64,000 nt of DNA from CAWDDA01 sp963813345. Its GTDB lineage: Bacteria > Acidobacteriota > Blastocatellia > RBC074. The first letter of the stretch is position 1; every line of letters begins with the position of its first letter. Shown piece after piece: positions 56,086 to 64,000 of the stretch. The position numbers were made by a program, and so were the translations under genes. The stretch covers positions 124,001 to 188,000 of the forward strand of contig CAWEYR010000024.1 of the NCBI GenBank assembly GCA_963813345.1. Reading direction: 5' to 3'. The notes under the pieces were generated by a model. The model worked only from the letters and a program-made list of their open reading frames with translations. It was not told the DNA's origin and searched no databases.

Positions 56086-57758
56086 TCGGGTGTTTTCTCC
56101 GTAGTTTGAGATGACCGGCATATACCACTGCGCCCAGCAACGCGATAAACGTAAAAATGCTCAACGCACTGCCAATCGTTCGCACGCGTGTTGAACCAAA
56201 CTCCAGGGTCAGACGGTGAGATACCAGTCGGTACTTCGACAACCATTTCGGCATCAGCGCCAGTCTGTACCACAATCTCATGGCCGTCCAACTTTGCTAT
56301 CCAACCCGGAAAGAAGAACGTGCGGACAGCAACTTTGCCTGCCGCTTCTACATCAAGCTGCGCTGATCGCCATTCGGAATCCCAGGCATCGACTCGAGCA
56401 ATACCGCTTCCTGTAACAAAACGTAACTCGGGTCGATCAGGCACTTCCCTTCCCGCCTTAATCGGAAGAAGAGAATAGTTGGAATGCTCAGGGTTTGGGA
56501 CAAATGCTTCGGCACGATACATCGGCAATACAACGCGTGAAAAGCTGAACCCAGCACTTGCCAGAATCATTGCCAGTGCGAGAGCGCTACCCAGACGGGC
56601 GCTCGTTGTGCTCTTTGTCGAGTCTCTTGCGCGGGCAGCCGAGTCCGCTGAAATGCCAATAAGCATGGCCGTGCAGACTGTTGTCAACGCTAGAATCCGC
56701 CACGAAAATACTCCAATCTCAATTCCTGGAATAATCGCGTTCAACGGACGTGATAGAGGAGTAATGAGAAAGAGCGACCAGGCGCCCGCACTCATCCAGA
56801 TAAACGCTTCTCTCCTTTTCACTCGGAGCAACCATGCTCCGAGCAAGACCAGCGTTACCAGTGTAAACAGCCAAATATGATCAATTCGAGCGACGAAATC
56901 GTCTCCAGTGTGATCGTATCTTGCCGAGGCATAATCGAAGACATAACTTTGCGCGTATGGCCATTCGGTTTCAACGTCGGCCGAGTGGATGAGGTGCTGC
57001 TCGCTGAATGCCGGAAGAATGTATGCCGCTGCCAAAAGCGTTCCGGCGATCAGGCAGCAACCCACTTCAACCAGCCTTTTCCAGTCGCGAGCGATTATCT
57101 TCTGCACAAGAAATACTGGTCCGAACACGAGGGCCGTCTGAAATGCAGTCGGGGGATGCGACCATACGAAAAGACCCCAGGCGAGCGAGAGTCCAATGAG
57201 GCTTTCGACGCGGCGCTCTTGTCGATCGTCGAACACAAAAAACAGTACAAGCGTCATCCAGACCAGACCCAGACACTCGGCAAGCGCTCCGCGCTGGTAA
57301 TAGTCGATCAGGTGGTAAGGTGCTACCTGATATGCAACCATCGCCATAACCGCGGCGCGCCTTGAGAGACTCGATCGAGCAAGCATATAGAACGTCAGAC
57401 CCGACCCGATCAGGAGAACAATGTATGAAAGCCGTATAACCATCATCCAGTCACGCACCAACCAGAAAAGGCCGGAGGTTAAATAAAAGACGGCAGGAGG
57501 GTAGAAGATGGTCGACGGGGCTCCGTACCCCCTATGCATTTCGCCCTGCCAGCGCGGATAGAGATTGCCGTCAACAAGACTCTTCTCGAAGGACTGCATC
57601 AGATTGTAGTGCGACACCATGTCGTGGGTGACCGGCATTCGCCCGCCACAGCAACCTTCCGACCGCATTTCCCCGATGAAGAAAAACGGCAGAATGACGG
57701 CTACGGAGACGACAATGCAGATTAGGACCGGACTGAATCGCGTCATCGCTTTAAGCAA
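56066..57758 (-). CDS. multispanning membrane protein of the PTPS-related/glycosyltransferase-like type, frameshifted at 3' end
   Basis: About 563 residues once repaired, roughly ten to twelve membrane helices. The first loop has HDMVSHYNLMQSFEKSLVDG, NLYPRWQGEMHRGYGAP and FYPPAVFYLTSG, the pattern of the membrane family called 6-pyruvoyl-tetrahydropterin synthase-related, which resembles GT39/OST-like enzymes. The soluble C-terminus (VRTFFFPGWIAKLDGHE) fits their periplasmic beta domain. A shift near 56215 replaces the last segment; the other frame reads LTLEFGSTRVRTIGSALSIF, a final membrane helix, and stops at 56066. Likely a sugar or lipid-linked transferase, not confirmed. Confidence 0.78.
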
Positions 57759-57760
57759 GT

Positions 57761-57785
57761 ACGTTGTACCGCCTTCAGGCGGAAT
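57761..57785. repeat. GTACGTTGTACCGCC half palindrome
   Basis: ACGTTGTACCGCCTTCAGGCGGAAT is the reverse-strand form of the repeat at 13985-14011. It lies at the 5' side of both the divergent membrane protein gene and fumarase, with little room left for promoters. Confidence 0.85.
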
Positions 57786-57849
57786 CCCGGCTGTGATAAA
57801 TTAGCGCTAGATTAGACCATACCTTCATCGCTTTGAGGAACTCGAGAGA

Positions 57850-59376
57850 ATGCAAGCACTCCGCGAAAGCTTAATGCAATTGATCACGCAAACCTCTGCC
57901 AATCTGCCGCCAGACGTGCGGCACGCTATGTCGCGTGCCCTGGGGGAGGAACAAGGCAGCCGATCTCAACAGGCACTCAATGTCATTGCCACCAACATCG
58001 ACATGGCAAGTGACGCTGAGGGCCCGATTTGTCAGGATACCGGCTGGCCTACATTTGAAATCAAGACTCCGGTAGGCATCAGTCAGCTTCATATTAAAGC
58101 GGAGATCCGCGAAGCCATCGCGGAGTCGACCAAACGCGGCAAGCTGCGTCCGAATTCTGTAGATTCGCTGACGGGAAAGAACAGCGGTAACAATCTCGGA
58201 CCGGGCACGCCGACAATCCACTTTGAGCAGTGGGAGAATGATGACGAGGTTGAGATAAAACTTCTGCTCAAGGGGGGTGGCTGCGAGAACAAGAATATCC
58301 AGTACTCTTTGCCCACGACGCTTCCTCACCTCGGAAGCGCAGGTCGCGATCTCGAAGGCGTAAGAAAGTGCGTTCTTCATGCTGTCTGGCAGGCACAGGG
58401 CCATGGTTGCAGCGCAGGCGCGATCGGAGTGTGTATCGGCGGTGATCGATCGGTTGGATATCAGGTTGCAAAGGAGCAGCTTTTTCGAACTCTCGACGAT
58501 GTCAACCCTGATCCGAAGCTGAGGCAGCTCGAAGAGTATGTCATGCAGACCGCAAATACCCTTGGCATCGGAACCATGGGATTTGGCGGAAACACGTCTC
58601 TCATCGGTTGCAAGGCGGCATCAGTCAATCGACTGCCTGCCAGCTTCTTTGTTTCGGTTGCCTATGACTGCTGGGCGTTCAGACGCCTTGGAATCGTTGT
58701 CGACCCGAGGACCGGCGAGATCAAACGATGGCTATATCGGGATGCCGATGCACCGCAAGTTCGGATGCCGGCTGAGGGCGGCTTCGCTCGGACGGGTACC
58801 GAGAAGGTGCTCACGACACCGATATCCGAAGAACAGATTCGTTCGCTCAGAGTCGGCGATCTGGTTCTGATTACGGGTGAGATGTTTACCGGACGCGATG
58901 CGATTCACGCGCATCTGATGAAGAACGATCCTCCAGTGAGTCTCGAGGGTTCAGTTCTCTATCATTGCGGACCCGTGGTCCTCACCAACGGCAAGCACCG
59001 CATTACGGCAGCCGGCCCTACGACGAGCATTCGTGAAGAACCTTATCAGGCTGAGATCATCAGGCGATATGGCGTTCGTGCCGTAGTAGGTAAAGGTGGA
59101 ATGGGACCGAAGACGCTGGCGGCTCTCAAGGAGCACGGAGCGGTCTATTTGAATGCAATCGGTGGCGCCGCGCAGTACTACGCAAAGTGCATCGACGACA
59201 TACATGGCGTACACCTGCTTGAATTCGGGATTCCGGAAGCCATGTGGCATCTGCGAGTGACCGAATTCCCGGCCATCGTAACAATGGACTCGCACGGCAA
59301 TTCGCTTCACGCAGACGTTGAAAAGGCGTCGGCGACGATTCTTGAAAAGCTCGCCGAGCCCGTTTTTAACAAGTAA
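57850..59376 (+). CDS. fumarate hydratase class I
   Basis: Iron-sulfur fumarase that interconverts fumarate and malate in the TCA cycle. 508 residues, with alpha and beta parts fused in one chain as in FumA/FumB. Cluster-binding Cys lie in ICQDTGWP, GGGCENKN and GHGCSAGAIGVCIGG. The beta part has GPTTSIREEPYQAEIIRRYG and VVGKGGMGPKTL. The gene is intact; upstream is a GTACGTTGTACCGCC repeat, downstream a perfect palindrome. Confidence 0.94.
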   Translation: MQALRESLMQLITQTSANLPPDVRHAMSRALGEEQGSRSQQALNVIATNIDMASDAEGPICQDTGWPTFEIKTPVGISQLHIKAEIREAIAESTKRGKLRPNSVDSLTGKNSGNNLGPGTPTIHFEQWENDDEVEIKLLLKGGGCENKNIQYSLPTTLPHLGSAGRDLEGVRKCVLHAVWQAQGHGCSAGAIGVCIGGDRSVGYQVAKEQLFRTLDDVNPDPKLRQLEEYVMQTANTLGIGTMGFGGNTSLIGCKAASVNRLPASFFVSVAYDCWAFRRLGIVVDPRTGEIKRWLYRDADAPQVRMPAEGGFARTGTEKVLTTPISEEQIRSLRVGDLVLITGEMFTGRDAIHAHLMKNDPPVSLEGSVLYHCGPVVLTNGKHRITAAGPTTSIREEPYQAEIIRRYGVRAVVGKGGMGPKTLAALKEHGAVYLNAIGGAAQYYAKCIDDIHGVHLLEFGIPEAMWHLRVTEFPAIVTMDSHGNSLHADVEKASATILEKLAEPVFNK

Positions 59377-59377
59377 T

Positions 59378-59436
59378 GTTTAGAGTTCAAGCTTTAGCTT
59401 GCCGCGCCATTGCAAGCTAAAGCTTGAACTCTAAAC
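59378..59436. repeat. perfect 25-bp-arm palindrome between fumarase and acyl-CoA ligase
   Basis: A 25-base arm (59378-59402, with core GTTCAAGCTTTAGCTTGC) and its exact reverse complement (59412-59436) flank a nine-base loop. The best single copy of this family; it may end fumarase transcription. Confidence 0.97.
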
Positions 59437-59459
59437 TTGTTCACCAGGAGCTTCCTTTA

Positions 59460-61080
59460 ATGACAATGATGAAAACCCCATTGACCATGTCCGTCCTCAT
59501 GGATCGTGGTCCCCAACTTTGCCCCGATGTCGAGATCGTTTCCAGATTGAAGGACAGAATTCATCGGTATACTTATCGCGACCTTGGTATGCGAGCCAGA
59601 CAGCTCGCAAGCGCACTCAAGAAACTTGGAGTAGCCCAGGGCGACCGCGTCGCGACCTTTGCGTGGAACAGCTACCGCCACCTGGAAGTCTATTACGCCG
59701 TACCCTGCATGGGCGCGGTTCTGCATACGCTCAACCTGCGACTCAGCGTTCCTGACCTTGAATACATCGTCAATCACGCGGAAGACAAAGTCATCCTGGT
59801 TGACGAAGAGCTTTTGCCGCTGCTCGAGCGACTCGAGGGAAAAATTCCGACAGTTAAACATTTCATCGTCATGGGCAACACGGGACAGTACTCGACGAAG
59901 CTTTCGCCCGTCATCGATTACGAAACAATGATCGAGCCCGAATCGTCTGACTTCGAATGGCCACTTGATCGATGAAGACGCACCGATGGGCCTTTGCTAT
60001 ACAAGCGGAACGACAGGCAATCCCAAGGGCGTTATGTATACGCACCGCTCGAATTACATTCATACCATTTCCGGTACGCTACCGGATGCGCTTGGACTTC
60101 GAAGGGCTGATGTGGTCATGGCTGCCGTTCCGATGTTTCACGCAAACGCGTGGGGCCTTCCTTACACGTGCTGCATGCTGGGCTCAAAACAGGTGTTTCC
60201 CGGGGCGATGATGGACGGAGCTTCGATCTGCCGTCTTCTCGAGGACGAGAAGGTCACGTTCACTGCAGGTGTGCCAACGATCTGGCTCGGAGTAATGAAT
60301 GAGCTGCTGGCTCATCCGGGAAAGTATGATCTGTCGAACTTGAAGTCGATGTTGTGCGGTGGCTCGGCACCTCCGCGAGCGATGATCGAGTGGTTTGAAA
60401 CAAATGTTGGCATCGATTTCATCCACGCCTGGGGCATGACCGAAACGAGCCCGCTCGGATGCATCAATCGCCTGAAGCCTCATATGCAGGAGTGGTCAAA
60501 GGACGAAAAGCTCGATGTAAAACAGCGCGCCGGGATACCGGCACCCGGCCTTAGCCTGCGCATCGTGGATGACGACGGAAATGAGGTGCCTCACGACGGA
60601 GTCTCGATGGGAAGGTTGCTCGTTCGCGGACCCTGGATTGCCAGCCAGTACTACAAGGACCCTTCACCGGAGAAGTTTCCGGGAGGCTGGCTGGATACAG
60701 GCGACATCGCAACACTCGATGCAGAAGGCTATATGGCCATCGCGGATCGCTCGAAGGATCTGGTCAAGAGCGGTGGAGAGTGGATATCGTCTGTCGATCT
60801 CGAGAACGCGATCATGGCAATTCCCGGCGTTGCCGAAGCAGCCGTGATCGCGATCAATCATCCGAAGTGGCAGGAGCGCCCGCTGGCTTGCGTCGTAGCA
60901 AAACCTGGGTCGTCCGTGACAAAGGAGCAGGTCTACGATTTCCTCGGTGCACGTTTCGCCAAATGGTGGATGCCAGACGATGTAGTCTTTATCGAGCAGG
61001 TACCAAAAACGAGCGTCGGAAAGTTTGACAAGAAGGTCCTCCGCCAACAGTTCGCGGAGTATCACCTTCCGACGGAGTGA
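59460..61080 (+). CDS. acyl-CoA synthetase (AMP-forming), frameshifted
   Basis: Activates a fatty or other carboxylic acid to its CoA thioester. The adenylation P-loop is CYTSGTTGNPKGVMYTHRS; later motifs are HAWGMTETSPLG, GGWLDTGDIATLDAEGYM, DRSKDLVKSGGEWIS and the C-terminal Lys region KTSVGKFDKKVLR. It resembles the FadD-like medium- to long-chain group. One shift near 59967 joins the N-terminal part to the catalytic core. ATG 59460 has CAGGAG upstream. Repaired length is about 539. Confidence 0.92.
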
Positions 61081-61081
61081 A

Positions 61082-61226
61082 GAGGAAGGGGTCGGGGGTC
61101 AGGGGTCAGGGGTCAGTGGTATTGAGTTCAAGCTTTAGCTTGCTCTTATCAATCGAGCTGCAAAAGAGCAAGCTAAAGCTTGAACTCAAACCACTGATCC
61201 CTGACCCCTGACCCCTGACCCCCTCT
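61082..61226. repeat. composite palindrome between convergent genes
   Basis: Left arm: TCAGGGG heptamers, then TTGAGTTCAAGCTTTAGC and TTGCTCTT; right arm: AAGAGCAAGCTAAAGC, TTGAACTCAAACCACTGA and TGACCCC heptamers. The two arms match over about 60 bases. It shows the heptamer and GTTCAAGC modules as one unit and lies between the ends of the acyl-CoA ligase and methyltransferase genes. Confidence 0.95.
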
Positions 61227-61227
61227 C

Positions 61228-62245
61228 TTACTTGACGCCTACCACCATCGAGTCCGGGCCAACGAGGTGCTCGACTCGGGTTTCACGAAAGCCGGCTTCG
61301 CGCATCCAGGCCTGGCAATCCTGCCCGGAATAATCAAAACCTCCGGGCGTCTCGATCAGCATGTTAAGGCTCATCAGGAGACCGAATGCATTCTTTCGTC
61401 TTTCGTCATCGATGATGGCTTCGAACACAATCAACGATCCGCCTTCAGGAAGGGCAGCATAGGCCTTCCGGAGAAGCATCATCTTCTGGTCGAGGTCCCA
61501 GTCGTGAAGTATGTGCCCCATGGTGATCACGTCTGACTTAGGGAGAGGCTCGTTGAAGAAATCACCCGCCTGAAACCGCACCCGCTCGCTCAGGCCATTC
61601 TTCGCGACATACTCATTGAAAAGCGGGCCCACAACCGGCAGATCGAAATTCACTCCAGTCAGATGAGGATTGGCGAGGCAGACTTGAACGAGCAAGCCTC
61701 CTTCCGCTCCCCCCACATCCAGGACCGTATTGTAGTTTTTCCAGGGGAACTTCTGAGCGATTGCCATAGAGGCGCCAAGACTCAATCCCGTCATTGCTCC
61801 GAGAAACGAACGTAAACGCGCCGGATCGCTATAGAGAAGGTCAAACAAACCCGCGCCTCCCGTCTTAGCCTCGTTTTGTGGCAACCCAGTTCGCAACCCT
61901 TCCGTCAGCGAACCCCAGAATCCATAGAGGCGTTGATTGACCATCTCGAGCATGCCGCCCATGTAGCTCGTCTTGCCTCGTACGAGGAACTGCTCGGTCG
62001 GCGGGAGTATTGCGATAAATACCATCCTCCCGCTCAAGCATCCCAAGCGCGACAAGTGCATCAAAGAAATCCCGCGCGCTGCGTGGGTGGAACTCAAGGC
62101 GTTTGGCAAGGCTGCTGGAATCAAGCGGCGATTTTGAGAGCTCAGTGAACAATCCCACCTCGACCGCGCTCAAGAGCACTTTCGATCCCCAAAAGCCGAG
62201 ACCGAGCTGCATTATCTGATCGGGGGCAACTACCTTTTCTGACAT
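61228..62245 (-). CDS. SAM-dependent O-methyltransferase (AcrOMT/hydroxyneurosporene type), frameshifted
   Basis: About 338 residues. The N-terminal winged-helix dimerisation domain (QLGLGFWGSKVLLSAVEVGL) and the SAM loop VLDVGGAEGGLLVQVCL followed by DLPVVGP and GDFFNEPLPKSDVITM, HILHDWD are typical of O-methyltransferase family 2, where the His acts as base. The frame shifts near 61990-62010. Natural substrate unknown; related enzymes act on small phenolic or carotenoid molecules. Confidence 0.87.
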
Positions 62246-62270
62246 TAAGTATTATCTCCTCAATTAGTTG

Positions 62271-62789
62271 TTAAATGATGCGCATAACGCTGGTGCCGCA
62301 TCCTACTTGATTGGCAGGGCGCGCTTTCAAGAGTGCGATCTGGCCCGTGTGATAGGCGTTGTGCTGGAGAATGCCGAGGACCGTTTCGCCGATGGTGACG
62401 CCGGTTGCCAGCTCACGCGATCGTGCCGTTCCAACCAACGCTTCGTAATCGATAACGGTAGACCGTAGCTGTTCCTCAAGCCGGCCCGTCGACGAAGCCA
62501 ACGAGGCCTTTACTTCCGCCCACGCTCTGTCGCTCGACTCGGTGATTTCCTGCCAGTCTCCTTCCTCGGGCCATGCAGGATCTGATCCGCGAAGCCGGCG
62601 CACAACTTCGTTCTGCCATGCGATCATATGCAGAACCACTTCCCAGATGCTGTGTCTGCCCTCAATCGGATGAGACGCAGCATCACTCGCAGAGAGGCCC
62701 GCAATCAGACTTTCAGTCGAAGGGCCATACCACGGGTCGCCTGAGTATGCTTTGCGAAGCGAATCGATTATCTGCAGATCTAGTGGCAT
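62271..62789 (-). CDS. DinB family protein
   Basis: 172 residues, four-helix bundle. ATG 62789 has GAGGAGAG upstream; the open frame continues upstream but without a better start. The metal-binding His are in WEVVLHMIAWQNEV and QHNAYHTGQIALL. DinB-like proteins may be metal-dependent enzymes, often thiol transferases; the exact reaction is unknown. It lies 25 bases upstream of the methyltransferase gene on the same strand. Confidence 0.85.
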   Translation of the reverse strand: MPLDLQIIDSLRKAYSGDPWYGPSTESLIAGLSASDAASHPIEGRHSIWEVVLHMIAWQNEVVRRLRGSDPAWPEEGDWQEITESSDRAWAEVKASLASSTGRLEEQLRSTVIDYEALVGTARSRELATGVTIGETVLGILQHNAYHTGQIALLKARPANQVGCGTSVMRII

Positions 62790-62855
62790 CTGAACTCTCC
62801 TCACTGGAACAGATAACTGCGGTATCGTACTATTTAGCGCGGGAGGACACCACAA

Positions 62856-63491
62856 ATGAAGTCGAGAATCATTCTTTGCGCAGGACTGCTGATTGTATTC
62901 AGTGTATCGATCGCTCTCGGGCAGGTAAAGAACGAGCCGGGATTCAAAACCATCTTTGACGGCAAGAGTTTCACTGGCTGGAAGATGGCCGAGGAGCACC
63001 AGGATGCGTGGTCGATCAAGGAAGGCGCTTTCGTCGCGCACGGCGAACGCAGCCATTTGTATTACGTCGGCGACGAGCAGCCGTTTGTGAATTTCGAACT
63101 CCGTCTGGATTGCAAGACTGAGCCGGGCTCAAACGGCGGTATCTATATCCATACGCAATATCAGCCGACAGGCTGGCCAAAGCATGGATATGAAGTGCAG
63201 GTCAATCAGACGCACACCGACTGGCGAAAAACCGGGAGTCTGTACGGCGTCCAGGATGTTAGAGAGCAGCTTGCGAAGGATGGCGAGTGGTATTCGTATT
63301 CGATCGTCGTCAAGGGCAAGCACATTACGATCAAGGTCAATGACAAGGTGGCTGTTGACTGGGATGAACCAGCCGATCAAAAGCCTGGCACTGACTTCAC
63401 ACGCGTCCTGGACAAGGGAACCTTCGCACTCCAGGCGCACGATCCAAAGAGCGTCGTGATGTTCAAGAATATCCGGGTGAAGAGACTGTAA
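62856..63491 (+). CDS. exported DUF1080 (3-keto-disaccharide hydrolase-like) protein
   Basis: 211 residues with a signal peptide (MKSRIILCAGLLIVFSVSIA, cleaved after ALG). The concanavalin-like fold shows FKTIFDGKSFTGWKM, FELRLDCKTEPGSNGGIYIH and WYSYSIVVKGKHITIKVND. Members of this domain cleave 3-keto sugars or bind glycans; activity here is inferred. RBS GGGAGGAC precedes the ATG. Intact. Confidence 0.88.
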   Translation: MKSRIILCAGLLIVFSVSIALGQVKNEPGFKTIFDGKSFTGWKMAEEHQDAWSIKEGAFVAHGERSHLYYVGDEQPFVNFELRLDCKTEPGSNGGIYIHTQYQPTGWPKHGYEVQVNQTHTDWRKTGSLYGVQDVREQLAKDGEWYSYSIVVKGKHITIKVNDKVAVDWDEPADQKPGTDFTRVLDKGTFALQAHDPKSVVMFKNIRVKRL

Positions 63492-63502
63492 GGAATGAGA
63501 AA

Positions 63503-63587
63503 GGTACGTTGTACCGCCTTTAGGCGGAATCTTCAGACGTCACCTTGAGACGTCAAAAGATTCCGCCTGAAGGCGGTACAACGTACT
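63503..63587. repeat. complete GTACGTTGTACCGCC palindrome
   Basis: GGTACGTTGTACCGCC with a following TTTAGGCGGAATCTT mirrors AAGATTCCGCCTGAAGGCGG and TACAACGTAC. Inner bases ACGTC/GACGT also pair. It lies between the DUF1080 gene and the convergent YHS gene and is a likely shared terminator. Confidence 0.95.
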
Positions 63588-63594
63588 AAGAATG

Positions 63595-64000
63595 CTATTG
63601 TTTCTTTAGGTACGCGTCCGGGTTGGCTTTGATCGGATCGATGCAACCTGCGCAGCACACATAGAAAACCCTTCCGTTCACTTCGCTCTTGAGTTCCTTA
63701 TTCACTGGAGTTCCCGTCACCGGGCAAGTCTCAATGCCGTCACCCTTTCCCAGGAACTCTTTTGGCGCCGCTTCGGGTGCCTTGGCCTTCTCTTCCTTCT
63801 GAATTGCTTTCTTTTGCTCCTCCACGCTTGGCTTCACGTAGAGTTCCGGGTTGGCCTTGGCCTTGGCCACGCAGTTGGTGCAGCAGAAATAGACCGTTCG
63901 TCCGAAAAGCTCAGCGCTCTCCGATTTCGAGATCGGCTCCGCAGTTACCGGACAGGTCTCTATGCCATCTCCCTTGCCAAGGAATTTCCCGTCCTTTTGG
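63595..64000 (-). CDS. protein with repeated YHS/TRASH-type metal-binding domains, 5' end outside
   Basis: At least 135 residues, running off the right edge. Two copies of a metal-binding module are visible: FLGKGDGIETCPVTAEPISK with VYFCCTNCVAKAKANPEL, and FLGKGDGIETCPVTGTPVNK with VFYVCCAGCIDPIKANPDAY. Each has a Cys in CPVT and a CCxxC pair, the layout of YHS/TRASH heavy-metal domains. The copies are joined by a Lys/Ala/Glu-rich linker. The protein may bind copper or another metal; signal peptide and total copy number are not visible. Confidence 0.85.
   Translation of the reverse strand, partial: QKDGKFLGKGDGIETCPVTAEPISKSESAELFGRTVYFCCTNCVAKAKANPELYVKPSVEEQKKAIQKEEKAKAPEAAPKEFLGKGDGIETCPVTGTPVNKELKSEVNGRVFYVCCAGCIDPIKANPDAYLKKQ

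Overview
The window is a chromosomal segment of a Gram-negative bacterium. LPS genes (lpxD, kdsB), phosphatidylethanolamine genes (pssA, psd), one tuf in a classical tRNA-tuf-secE-nusG-rplKAJL-rpoBC cluster, and multidomain regulatory and cytochrome proteins fit Acidobacteriota, possibly Blastocatellia. That placement is inference from gene content; no 16S gene is present. No phage, integron, CRISPR array or rRNA operon is visible. Two contigs' worth of caution applies: about 21 genes carry single-base frameshifts, many beside homopolymers, and rpoB and rpoC carry roughly ten or more each. These look like consensus errors rather than real pseudogenes.

Layout. 1-9 kb: metK (partial), xerD, lpxD, a hypothetical gene, parB-parA, a bifunctional-nuclease-domain protein, miaB, recN. 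8.5-22.7 kb: a secreted coiled-coil protein and ssb, then accA-dnaE, guaA, pssA-psd, a YdcH-like protein, and tsaB running into rimI; then mutS and a sugar isomerase-like protein on the other strand. 22.8-28.5 kb: a three-gene redox operon made of a cNMP-binding/polyferredoxin/cytochrome b protein, an FHA/heptaheme cytochrome and a membrane FAD/4Fe-4S reductase. 28.6-38 kb: def, kdsB, a PBP-like protein lacking catalytic motifs, a cystathionine gamma-synthase family enzyme, a membrane PP2C phosphatase, a peptidoglycan-binding/BON protein, nrdR, a YbhN-like flippase and dnaJ. 38.3-52.6 kb: tRNA Thr-Tyr-Gly-Thr, tuf, rpmG, tRNA-Trp, secE, nusG, rplKAJL and rpoBC, the same gene and anticodon order as in E. 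coli apart from rpmG and tRNA-Trp. 52.8-64 kb: a zinc-ribbon/RDD protein, an RqcH-like NFACT protein, two membrane proteins, class I fumarase, an acyl-CoA ligase, an O-methyltransferase, a DinB protein, a DUF1080 protein and a partial YHS/TRASH-type protein.

A second theme is a dense set of intergenic palindromes: (GGTCAGT)n or (TGACCCC)n heptamers, GTTCAAGCTTTAGCTTGC stems and GTACGTTGTACCGCC stems, alone or nested. They sit at gene ends, between convergent genes, inside the translation operon and once between two divergent genes. The most interesting biology is the redox operon at 22.8-28.5 kb, a cysteine-rich zinc-ribbon-like insertion in RpoB, and the possible TsaB-RimI fusion.
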